Part shown: one piece after another, positions 35,960 to 46,060 of the stretch
Position numbering within the stretch: position 1 is the stretch's first letter
Layout: every line of letters begins with the position of its first letter
Assembly: GCA_019055375.1 (NCBI GenBank)
Contig: JAHQIW010005076.1
Location: 1 to 64,000 of the forward strand
Length of the DNA: 64,000 bases
Source of the DNA: Parelaphostrongylus tenuis
Taxonomy: Eukaryota > Nematoda > Chromadorea > Rhabditida > Metastrongylidae
Reading direction: 5' to 3'
The notes under the pieces: generated by a model
What the model saw: the letters and a program-made list of their open reading frames with translations, nothing else
What the model was told of the DNA's origin: nothing
Databases searched by the model: none
Translations under genes and position numbers: made by a program

Positions 35960-38020
35960 GATTTCGCGAAGCCCACCCGTCAACAAGTCTTGCTCAGACA
36001 CTAGAAAGCATTTGTGAACAAATCTGCTAACAATGCCGTATATTCAGTTATGTTTAGACACTCTCGCCTTCCGTTCATTCCTAAACTTTCAGAATTTATC
36101 CAAAACGTCTCGAGAATTCACCGTATCGATATTTGTGACTTGTGCCTAAAACGAAATGAAGAAATCCCACCTAAAACACTATGTCGCTATTTGGTTCAGA
36201 ACATGTTAACTGTATGACCGTCAGCATAAAACGTGTGGTTATGCGTTATGCTCAGTGGTAGAGATGGAGGTTGCATGAGTTCAAGCACAATATGCCTGAT
36301 CTTTTGTAGGTGATGTGATGAGGAATACATAGGGCGAAACGAGTACAGCACTTCGCATACGCATATGAGAGCATATCGAGAAAAAGTCAGAAGATTTTGA
36401 TACTCCTTGAGATGCTCATAAGGTAGAATGACAAGCGCTAATGACTTCAAAGTAGTAGCTAGAACGTTGGAGTAAAAGTCGCGTTTTATATATTTCAAAA
36501 GTCCAAAAATGAACAGAAGGAAAGAGCGTGTGAACATAACAAATGATATGACTTTTACCACAGATCTGTTTCCTAATGTTTGAGTTAGGTTTATCTGTCA
36601 AAGTCTCTAATAGAACACCGGTGGTTCCCTGTATAGATGGATGAACGGTGAGTTTCACTAATTTTCACCAAAAAAAGGAAAGGATAAACCGAATAATTGG
36701 ATATGTTTTGCTATAAAGCGTCAGAAAAACCAACAATGTGCAAGCTTTTTTTTTGAAAAGATTATTGTACAAGGTCTATTTCTTTATAAATAGTAACTGA
36801 TACGGAGGTGCTACTCTTTTTGTTATAATTATAGTAGGAGCTAACGAATGCTATGACATCAGAGAGTCAGATGCTAATACAACAGGGGTGCTAATACAAG
36901 CTTTCTCCTGATACAAACATTTCAGTTTTCGCTTTCTTGAGAGGTTCAAAAAAGCATTGTCAACTTATACAACTTTAGGGCAAATGTTTTCATAACTTTA
37001 GTGAAGATGTTATCAGGCTAAGTTCTAACTGTCTAATGGACAAATGACTTAACGCCTTCCGTACGTCATATGTTTGCTATTGGACAACAGTTTTTTTCTT
37101 GATGTTCATTCTAGATTACTTTTTCGCACAGATGCTGAGTAAATAAATAAATAAATAAATATAAATAAATATATATATGGCACAGTGCTCGGTCTTCCTC
37201 AGTCATGTGACTTGACGTCAGCTAACACATCAAGCTTAGAATCGCTTTCACTAATGACTGTTGGTAAACAATAATTACTGATTGTAAGTGCTTGTATTCC
37301 GTATTCAGTGAACCGCTCTACTAATCCTATGTTTACTGTGTCATTTCTTCGACAGAGAAATCATTCGACTACGTGGGTAGGATGTGATCCGTACATCGGA
37401 CGATCAAACACAATTATCGTATTTGCAACGTAGATTGTTGTCGTCAAAATAATTTTCTAAACCTGCAGCTGTTTTTTTTTTAACGTCTAAGGCTTGAAAT
37501 TTGGAAATTACCATAATAACCGTGATAATGAGCAGAACTGAAAATCGGCCACGAATCGAGTTTTTGCAGTATTTGTACAGTCACAATGTACAAATGCCTC
37601 ACTCAAGTAATCCTCAATACAGCCAACAAATCGTTTCAGTAAGCCGATCTTCGCCGCCAAGTATTCAGAAAGTTTGATAAAATCCACAAAATGATGGAAA
37701 TCGCTAAGCATAGTTAAAGCAGAGGAAACGGCTATGTTTGAAACGGTTGTCACCGTATCGATTGAGTAGATGGCTTCGGACGCAGTACTTCGATCGAGAT
37801 GGTCGCTTTACAGAAATTAAAGGGATTGTCATGATCTGATGATCGAACAGATAATTAATTTTCTCAAAATTTTTGCAAAGTTTTTGAATAAAAATGCTAC
37901 GTCATAGCACAATGTTCTCGTCCATTCAGTTTTATGAGATTTTTCTCTGAAATGATTGGAGAAGAAAGAGGCCAGTTGTCACCTCAAAAATAAAGTTAGG
38001 GGAGCAGCAGTATTAAGTGT
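35960..38020. other. Non-coding stretch
   Basis: Contains an (AAAT)n-like run at 37139-37180 that passes into TA repeats. No gene is supported; the minus-strand frame at 36196-36561 has no recognisable motif. Confidence 0.45.
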
Positions 38021-38029
38021 GCATAATTG

Positions 38030-38650
38030 TTTGAGGTGAATTTTGACCGCATTTTTCGCAGTGTTATTATGTTTTATACATACCTAAGACAACTGGGTGG
38101 TGAGCAAAAACACGATTTCAGGTGGGAGCCGAACCCGCGTTTCATCCATACCGGGGACGCGATCTACCACTACACCACCGAGGCACATTCGGACCATCAT
38201 TCATTCTTCAACATCTTTTTTAGCTGCCAGCTACCAAACTTGAGCAAGTTTGGTCGGGTACATGATTTGCTTTATAAACCCAGTTGAGGTGACAACTACT
38301 GCAATAACTAATAGTCGAAATTTCTAGCATTTGCAGCAAAAATACTAGAAACTGCGAAAAATGCAGTTAAAAAACTAGAAATTTGGAGTATTAGTTAGTA
38401 CAATGGTTGTCAGCTCAACTGGTTTTATAAAGTAAAACCGCATACCCGACCAAACCTGTTAAAGGTTTGTGGCTGATAGCTAACATAGAGATGTCGAAGA
38501 ATGAGTGGCAGTGCGAGTGTACCTCGGTGGTGCAGTGGTAGCACGCGTCCACGGTATGTATGAAACACGGGTTCGACTCCCGTCTGAAATTGCATTTTTG
38601 CTCACACTGAAGTCTCTTAGGTATATATGTCTGAGGTGCTAGAAACGTGG
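38030..38650. repeat. Foldback element with outward tRNA-like modules (family B, best copy)
   Basis: The left arm (38060-38325) and right arm (38390-38645) are inverted copies of each other through more than 240 bases. Shared landmarks include tacctaaga, gagcaaaaa, a tRNA-like module, cattcttc(a/g)acatct, a tgagcaagtttggtcggg / aacaggtttggtcggg pair, ccagttgag and gaaatttctag. The left module (38114-38184) is on the minus strand and the right module (38521-38590) on the plus strand, both reading outward. A second full copy is at 43600-44290. No coding capacity. Confidence 0.8.
38521..38590 (+). other. tRNA-like module of the family B foldback
   Basis: Starts ACCTCGG, has TGGTGCAGTGGTAGCAC in the D-arm/box A position, and GGGTTCGACTCCCG as a T-arm with exact box B and a pairable stem. 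It ends CTGAAAT, where the mirror copies have CTGAGGC. The anticodon arm does not fold cleanly and no CCA or terminator is seen. It is therefore a tRNA-derived module, not a tRNA gene. Confidence 0.6.
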
Positions 38651-38859
38651 ATGTACTCGAAAAAGTTGAGTGGGTGTCAGCAAAGATATTGGTTCTCTAC
38701 TGATTCCTATTCTGAACCAAACCCTTCGAAAAAAAAGGTAACTGAGCACACTGATCAAATTCCCTAAACTTTGTTCAGAGATTACTAAAGCTTCTATATT
38801 CACAAACATACTACATTGCGTTTATTTCTAAGTAGAAATAGCTACATTTTTATGTATTC

Positions 38860-41823
38860 CTAATAAGAGCACAGCCCAATAGCAAGGTTGCAGTTATTGG
38901 GACCAGTTGGACAAGCACCACAAACTGGACCAATTGGGTAGACGTTCTGTCCAACCACGTTCACTCTGAAACAAAATTGTTTTTTGGGTTTTCATAGAGC
39001 CACCAAGCTTTTATAAACTTACGGATCTTTGTACATACAGGAGGTGAAGTAGAATCCACTGCAAAGATGAGTTGCACAGGCCACATATCTATTGCTTGCC
39101 CAGAGAACCTGAGATTTTGCTTACAAAATTTGACAACGCCCATAATATGAGTGATTCAAGTGATTAAACAAACCTTGGTAGCCCTTGTCACGGTTCTTTG
39201 CGTGCGCTGAACCACTTGAGGAGTTATCACCATGTTGGAAGGAATGCCATTAGTCCCAAGTTCACTTGTAAAAGATGCAATTGCCTGATTTGATGAAGAT
39301 GGAAGGTGGGAGACAAATAGATTTTCTTTAGAAAACGCAGTCTATGATAGTGCATTCACCTACATAATGTTTCAGAAATTCGTTCAAAATTTACAGTGCA
39401 AAATTGTACTTTTCACGTTTTGATGGGAGGAATTCTCGTAACTCACATTCTGGATGGCACCGAGCAAGTCAGTCGCAGTGGTTGCCAGGACATGAATGTT
39501 TTCACTGTACCCGGGTCGAGCAGAGGGAGGTGACGGCTGTTTATCACATAATAACACGTGATTAAGTGCAAACTGCTCTGCGACACAATCATATTCCTGA
39601 ATAAGCGTGAGTGATACAAGATACCACAGAAGGAAAATTTTATCGGAAGATTCTCAGATACTTTACCATCAAATCCATTCGTGAAGCCGGTGGTGCGTTC
39701 TCACTAGGATATTCACCGTTTTTTGCTAACCCTCTAGCAACAAGTGATCTAAATGGGAGTAAATAGAGTAACTTTTTTCTTACAATGTATCGTTCCTTTG
39801 ACTATACCGCCTAGATAATTTGCGTAATCTTAGCAAATAAATTGCATAGACTCTGTACGTGGAAGAAAGCTGTATTTGATACGGCGCACCATTAGCCTAC
39901 ACTTGGAGTGAATGTTAGAATTACTCCGTCATATAGACCACATATGATCTTTCAAATATACCTGAAATTGTTATGCATTCCCAGAGCGACTTCTCTGAAG
40001 GTGGAACTGAACGCTTTGCTTGAACATTCAGTACTTTTCTTCCTGGTTGTTGTTGCTGTTGTTCTAATTGTTGTTGATGCCGCTCGTTGTTGAGGTGTTG
40101 TGCTGTTGTTCTAATTGTTGTTGATGCCGTCTTGTTGTTGTAGGTGTTGTTCTTGCTGTTGTGGATGTTGTCGGTGTTGGTCTCACAGCGTTGACGCACA
40201 ATCCATTTTCACAATAAGCAGGACTGAATGTTGTACAATGAGCATCGATTTGACACGAAACTCCAGGTATGTAGATTTGTTGGCCTCGATAGACGTCTCT
40301 GAAACATCATTGAAACTGATTTTTTTTATAGATCTGATCATCCCTGTGAGCTCACATAACTCACGGTGACGAGAAAACGCATGCGGCAGCAGAACTGTTA
40401 GTGCACATGGCGCCAGAGCAGCCAACGGAAAATGTGCTTGCAAGGACCATCTAAAAATTAGAGCTGAAAAGCTTCATCACAACAGTCGACTTCAACGGTC
40501 GTTATGTTGACGCACATTAGAAAACTCAAACAGTGCTGGATTCCCATCATAGAAATTGCCAGTCGGCCACGTCTCACTCGAGATATCTGACCACGTCAGA
40601 ATGGCGCTTTGAATTGGGAATTTTCGATCAAATGTTGTCGAACCTTCTCCAGAACTAAATTTGTCACAATTCAGGCCAGGATTCCAACAATTTCAAAAAA
40701 CTTAGGCCTCTAAATATTAGAGTGGCAGTGCAATTTTGCTGCGTATTAGCATTTTTACAGGGAATATTTGAGTCTTTTGCAAAAGTTGCCCAAAAACGAA
40801 TTAGACTAATTTCACTTATTTTAACAAGATTTTGGGAATACTTCATCCGGCTAGTGTTCCAACGCCCTCGTCTTATTCAGAGCTGCTGTAATTCTAGTCG
40901 ATTGCCCTCAAGTGTTCATTCATGCACCGTTATTCATCGTTGTCGCATAAGTTTGATTTAGTCAAGCGCACTCTCAAGATGATGGGCAGTGCTCTTCACA
41001 CAGAGTGTTTCCTGGCTGGCTTCCAACTGAACAATTTTATAATAAAAATCATCTGTGGCATGAGGCTGGCTTGAGCTTGGCGATGCCTACTTCGAAGGGA
41101 ATGGAACGTTGACAGATGTAAAAGTTTCTTAAGAGCACTCTTTGACTGGATAGTGCAAGAAGACGTTGTAGAAGTCGAGGTTAAAAATGCCAATTTCCAA
41201 AGAATCAACGGGAGTGTTCTTTTCCCTTAAACCTACAAACGATAATTTTCCGCAAAGCCCGACAGTAGATGGAGCGGTTGTGGAGGACAGCTGCTTACAA
41301 GATTCTCTGCTATTTCCTCGAGTTCGCAATTCCATGTCTGTAATGCTTTACCATCAGTAAGCAGTATATTCGCGTGAATCACATGCAAATGATTGCAGAT
41401 TTTACGTAACTATTGATATTGAGCATCATATATGTTAAGTTTTTTGAATTAAAAACTGAAAGATGAACTCACCAATTTGTTCATGTTACTTGAGGGCGGA
41501 AGGAAGGTTTTTCCCCCGAAACGTTCCTTGAGCGACACTTGTACGAATCTGGTTGATCAGATTAAGAGCTTCTGTCCTGTTTCGATCGCTTAACTTAAGT
41601 TCTTGTGGACATCCAAATGCTTAAGAAGAAAATATTTTTTCTTGTAATTCCATAAAACCATAGACACTTGGAAACACCTACGTGCTTCATACCGACGCAT
41701 AGCCAGACCAAACTCTAAGAGCTGAAAAGGGCATGATTTAGGCAGCAAATACTATACGAAAGGCGTCACGTCAAAAAATCTACTAACCGTTCCACAGAAG
41801 AGCAGAAGCGTTGCATAGAACAT
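38860..41823 (-). CDS. Two-CAP-domain secreted protein (ASP / SCP-TAPS family), possibly disrupted
   Basis: Exons on the minus strand: 41823-41788, 41721-41682, 41619-41473, 41337-41237, 40654-40516, 40450-40365, 40298-39962, 39748-39667, 39596-39447, 39284-39174, 39108-39023 and 38965-38860 (stop TAG). The N-terminus MFYATLLLFCGT is a secretion signal. CAP domain 1 shows WNCELEEIAENLVSSCP, FEFSNMVLASTFSVGC and a hinge YIPGVSCQIDAHCTTFSPAY. CAP domain 2 shows GMHNNFRSLVARGLAKNGEY, RPGYSENIHV, TKVLWASNRYVACATHLC and the tail CGACPTGPNNC. A Thr/Pro/Gln-rich linker joins them. Two problems remain. Exon 3 is one base too long for the frame near 41485-41505. The linker exon does not keep frame between the domains and carries a 47-base duplication. 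Family members are secreted by parasitic nematodes into hosts. The start is the only ATG ahead of a hydrophobic stretch. Confidence 0.82.
40054..40129 (-). repeat. 47-bp tandem duplication in the ASP linker
   Basis: The plus-strand phrase gctgttgttctaattgttg, followed by ttgatgccg, occurs at about 40055 and again at 40102, 47 bases apart. The duplication falls in the Thr/Gln-rich linker between the two CAP domains, and 47 is not a multiple of three. Confidence 0.85.
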
Positions 41824-41829
41824 TTTATG

Positions 41830-43027
41830 AGCAGTGTAATAACCGACCACAATCTTACCTCATTATATAGGCTAACAACCTTGTACTTGTTCAATGAATT
41901 GGAAATTAAGTAGTTTTCGAGTTGAACAGAGAACGCTTATGACTGTCGTATTGTTGTGGAATGGCAATCGAAAGTCTATAAGCACTCAGCTCGCCCTTTA
42001 AATGAAAAAGAATAATTCTGTTGTGGCGTTACACACAAGATAATTCTAGTACCATTCAGAAGGATGATAGCACCAAATCGCTAATGGTAAGCAGGCAACT
42101 TAATGATCAGATCAATATACCCTCTTATCGACTATATCTGAGGCCTCGATTAGAAAATTTTATGTGGTTTGATAAAATCTTTTAAGACTTCCAGAGGCCT
42201 GGAGTACTTTTCGCGGTTCTCGCACACCTTACAGTTCTACATATCGTGCGCCTCACATCTACTACTATAACAATCTGCAGTCAGTACTCATACATGTTCA
42301 CCGCCGGCAATGATGAGGCGTGCGAGAACTCCGAAACGTTCATATAACACTTTGGGTTATACCAGGCCTCTAAAAGGGTCAAAGCATTCTACCACATTAT
42401 CTGTCAGCTAAATCGTTTTCAATTGGCAGCACGATAGAACAATTTCCCTAAGTCACAATAGAGGTCTCCTAAAAGGAATTTCACAAGTTTACAGAGGTTT
42501 TTTTTATTTACAACAGCAGGCAGAGTTAGCTATAAAACTAGCAACGCCACAGATTATAAATCTTTTGGATCAAGTGAAAATCGTAGGCAACAAACTTTGA
42601 GGTAACATTGGAGAGAGATTACAGTCACTAAAGCCGCTCTCAATCCCTTGCACAAATCTGTTCTCCTTTCTCAATGAGGCAATGAACGGCAACGAAATGA
42701 ATGAAAAGGTGAAGAAAGTATAGAAAGGTTCTATCGTAGGCTCTTTTCATTCTAGCAATCAAGAAATCGCTTGTTACAATCAGCAAGTTGAGTCTTAGGT
42801 TTACGGGAAGAAAGATTGGTAGGTGTTGATTGAACCTATATACAATGAGTGAAAATGAAATGATTTTTCGGCTTTCTCACCTCGTACATGTAATTCGTCG
42901 ATGCGCCTTCCTCTGACATAATAGTGTGAAGCTAGTTTGATCTCGAAATGGAATTAAGTTGGCTTGATACCGTAGTAATCGGTACTACTTGACACTATAC
43001 TCAGTTTCACTAATGAAGCAAATACTC
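41830..43027. other. Upstream region of the ASP gene with an inverted repeat
   Basis: A tatataatgag-like AT stretch lies about 40-50 bases upstream of the ASP start. At 42190-42420 an inverted repeat pairs gaggcctgg and gttctcgcacacct on the left with gcgtgcgagaactc and ccaggcctc on the right. The right half matches the repeat in the protease intron (4965-5080). The rest is unremarkable. Confidence 0.4.
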
Positions 43028-43315
43028 GGCTGGTGCGACGCAGTGGTTGGAGTGCTCTGCGAAACACACAAGCGATCAGTCAATGGTCGATGGTTCGATC
43101 CCGCACTAAAGACTCACCAAACTTTCCATTTCTCGAACTCGACAGATTTGTGACAGATTTGTTTGGGAGAATAGCGAAGCTTCCTTGATTTATATCAATA
43201 GGCTATTGCGAGTCAATGTGAAAGCCATTCAGTAGCCTCAAAGAAGTAGGAATTGAAGGCGAATGTATAGCGCATCTCCTAGAGATTGATCAACGCCGAG
43301 ATTTTTATATTCTCA
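43028..43315 (+). mobile_element. tRNA-derived SINE (family A), diverged
   Basis: The head reads gctggtgcgacgcagtggtt, with box B gatggttcgatccc. The body has gtttgggagaatagcgaagc and the tail gccgagatttttata. It has the same order as 32623-32922 with many substitutions. An about 20-base insertion near 43070 (agcgatcagtcaatgg) lengthens the head. Confidence 0.72.
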
Positions 43316-43599
43316 AATATCGCTAATGTAATATAAAAATGTTCTACTCAACTCAAGTGTCTTTCGCCGTTTACTCGCAAATCGTTATATAATTTCTGGA
43401 ATGCTGTAAATCACACGTATATGTCTAATCGTTCGCGTTCCTAAGCGACTCAAATGCACTAACCTCGTAATGAATGTCCTAGAGTTGATGTGTCCTTATG
43501 AATTCTATTCATTAAACCGTCGAGAGGTTATCAACAGATTTTTGATTGCTAGTGGATAACACTTCAGTTAACTCACGTTTCGCGGAACTTGGAAGAGTA

Positions 43600-44290
43600 T
43601 GCGATTCTTGTTGGATAAAGTTTATTTGCCGATCACTTCTGCAAAAACACTGCCTCAGCCGGGAATTACACTCGCGTTTCATCCATAGGGGAGACGCATG
43701 CTGCTACCACTACACCACCGAAGTACATTTGCGCCACCACTTACTCTTCAATATCTCTATGTTAGTTATCAGCCACCAACCTTTAACAGGTTTGATCGGG
43801 TGTGCGATTTCTATCATTAAACCAGCTGAGCTGACAGCCACTGTCAAATATAATACTCCAGAATTCGGGTATTTTTTACTGCTTTTTGTGGTGTTAGATA
43901 TATACCCAATATATATGTACATGGTATAGGGTATATGTGGCATATTTGCAACATTATAACCTTGCGAGAAAAGCAGTAAAACACTAGAATTTTCGACTAT
44001 TAATTATCACAGTGGCTGTCAGCTCAACTGTTTATAAAGCGAAATCTCATATCCGACCAAACCTTTTGAGGTTGGTGGGATAGCTAACATAGAGATGTTG
44101 GAGAATGAGTGGTGGCACAAATGTGCTTCAGTGGCGTAGTGGTAGCAGCATGCGTCTCCGTATGGATGAATAAAACGCGAGTTCAATTCCCGGCTGAGGC
44201 CGTGTTTTTGCTCACCACTCAATTCTCTTAGGTATATATTTAACACCACAACACTGCGAAACAAAAGCAGTAAAAATACTAGAATTTCAG
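43600..44290. repeat. Foldback element with outward tRNA-like modules (family B)
   Basis: The left arm (43640-43870) and right arm (44000-44285) are inverted copies sharing the family B landmarks. The minus-strand module at 43652-43734 has acceptor strands ACTTCGG and CTGAGGC. The plus-strand module at 44125-44200 has GCTTCAG and CTGAGGC, which pair fully (one G-U). The centre contains an ataccc/gggtat inverted segment around 43900-43935. Non-coding. Confidence 0.78.
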
Positions 44291-44664
44291 AGTTTAGAAC
44301 ATTTCTGTAACAAAAATAAAGTGTAGGCATCAGTCGTAGTGAGAGGCATTCGTTATTAACCTCTTCCTACTATTCACGGAATCAAGTTAACAGTACAAGT
44401 TTTATATAAATACGTGCTCCCAGCGCCAAGCTCCTGTCAATTCATCAAAGGTAACTAGTAAAAATCAACAGTTTGGTAAAAAATTCCGGACTGAATTTAT
44501 CCCTAAGGGACCATGTGTGCCAACAATGGTCATGAGTGCTTGAAGACCTTTTCCGCTGGATAAAAGTTTCACTCAGACATTCGGTAATCACTCGAAAGCC
44601 TAAATTTCCGCGATATGTTTTGTCCCAAAAACACTCACTATGTTGCAGCAACGAATATAAAATT

Positions 44665-44727
44665 ATGTTACACAATCTGTTTGTTTCACTTGCTCTGTTG
44701 ATGCTTCCATATGGCACCTCACTAAAG
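44665..44727 (+). CDS. Possible first exon encoding a signal peptide
   Basis: ATG followed by LHNLFVSLALLMLPYGTSLK, ending at AAG|GTTTAT, a plausible splice donor. The hydrophobic run and small residues fit a secretion signal. I could not find a convincing second exon downstream, partly because a SINE remnant and AT-rich sequence follow. It could equally be chance or the remains of a lost gene. Confidence 0.25.
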
Positions 44728-44867
44728 GTTTATTAGACAATAAATTGTCTAAATTGCGAGAATGTTGGTGACATAACTGTTTTTTGAGAGTCTGCCACAT
44801 GTGAGAGCAAAAAATAGATTGGTAAGTATAGTGAATTTTTTTCAAATTCAAATTTTAGAGCGCTTGT

Positions 44868-44930
44868 GGAGCAGTGGTTAAGGGTGCTGAGTCGCACATA
44901 AGGCCAATAGCTTTATCCTTTAACATTTAT
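44868..44930 (+). mobile_element. Internally deleted SINE (family A)
   Basis: The SINE head (agcgcttgtggagcagtgg, then gctgagtcgcacata) is joined directly to the SINE tail (agctttatcctttaa). About 230 bases of body and the whole box B are missing. Both ends are preserved, so this is a deletion derivative, not a truncation. Confidence 0.65.
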
Positions 44931-45479
44931 AGTGAATTTTATACGTCGCAGGTATATTATCGTTACATAAAGCGAGTAAACGACGAAATACACTTGAGTT
45001 ATGTAGAACATTTTCATATCACATTAGCGTTATTTGAAGTTTCATCCGTGATATTCCACGATTTATGTAACGATAAGATACCTCCGTTGTTGTTCATCAA
45101 CAAAGGTTTCTGATATGCAGAGTGATGACTTTTCTTGGAGTCCTTCACTTTTCAGTGGTAATACCACGTCCATGTAAAGAAATAAATAAGCTTTCAACAC
45201 TTTTTGTGCATTTGTCTAGCCTGTCTTGTGAGAACGTAGCATAAAAGCCCATTTTCTACAACTAAACACCTTTAATAGAGGTCTACGTGGAGGTAGTTGT
45301 AGTGTGTAGGAAGAACGCGTTTATCATTGCGCGGAGAACTTGTTACTTTCACTCTATCCGCACGCATATTCAAAAAAAACTTATTTTCAATTCTTTTTTG
45401 ACATTTTGCAACCTTCAGATACTTAAATTTCAAAAATTTGCGGAAGATTTTTTATTTTTGAAGGGTATTCATATTACGG
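44931..45479. other. Non-coding stretch
   Basis: The frame at 44874-45113 overlaps the SINE remnant and has no motif. Nothing else recognised. Confidence 0.4.
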
Positions 45480-46060
45480 TGTAACAGTAGAAAGACGATT
45501 TTGTTTCACATTCATGCATTTTTCGCTGAGCAAAGCTTCTTCGCAGAAAATTAGTAATTATTTGATAGCACAAACTTCAAAAATTTAATAGCTTCTTGAT
45601 TTTCCAAGGAAACTTCTTACTGCGCTATATCACTGAAATAGATTCCATTTCACATGTGGCGCGCATACCCCGCACCCGTATGTGGATGGATTTCGCAACA
45701 TTGGCATCAAGCCATCGTATTTCAGATTTCGAGGATTGCAATGGTACGCTCGCATTTTGGAAAAGGCTTTTTAGCTAGCTGTAGCAATATGAATAGAACT
45801 GCGCTGCGTATTTGAGTTATTTTCGCTGGAAACGGCTTTTCTCCCAGAGTTTTAGACCCATTCCATAGCGCAAATCTCAACGATTTTGATATTATGCCTA
45901 ATTTTTAAGAAGAACTTCTCATTGTGTTGTTACAGCCAAAAAAATATTGCGCTTTGCACTGGTCGCGCAACGCACGCAACGTGTAGATTGCGCTGCACGG
46001 TCGGCACGGCGACGGGTGTGAAACACAACACTCTTTTAACTCTGACAACGCATTAGAATG
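45480..46060 (+). repeat. Copy of dispersed repeat family E
   Basis: It matches 60-360 in order: a gatagcacaaacttc start, tttcgaggattgcaatgg, gtacgctcgcattttgg, agctgtagcaatat, tttctcgctgg-like text, ccatagcgcaaatctcaac and a gggtgtgaaac end. The approximately 145-base spacing of the catagc..aaatctc phrases is again visible. Confidence 0.55.

Noticed and set aside
36310..36355. GTGATGAG followed by GCGAAAC
   Set aside because: The first core base is wrong, and stem II has a single possible pair.
38521..38590. Genuine tRNA gene
   Set aside because: The anticodon arm does not fold, the acceptor stem is imperfect, the same module recurs as mirror copies in repeats, and no T-run terminator follows.
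39921..40199. Gln/Asn-rich 92-codon frame on the minus strand
   Set aside because: It is the third reading frame of the Thr-rich ASP linker, an artefact of the CAA/ACA repeats.
43546..43929. 127-codon plus-strand frame
   Set aside because: It runs through the left arm of the family B foldback, including the tRNA-like module, and parallel frames occur in other copies; not a gene.
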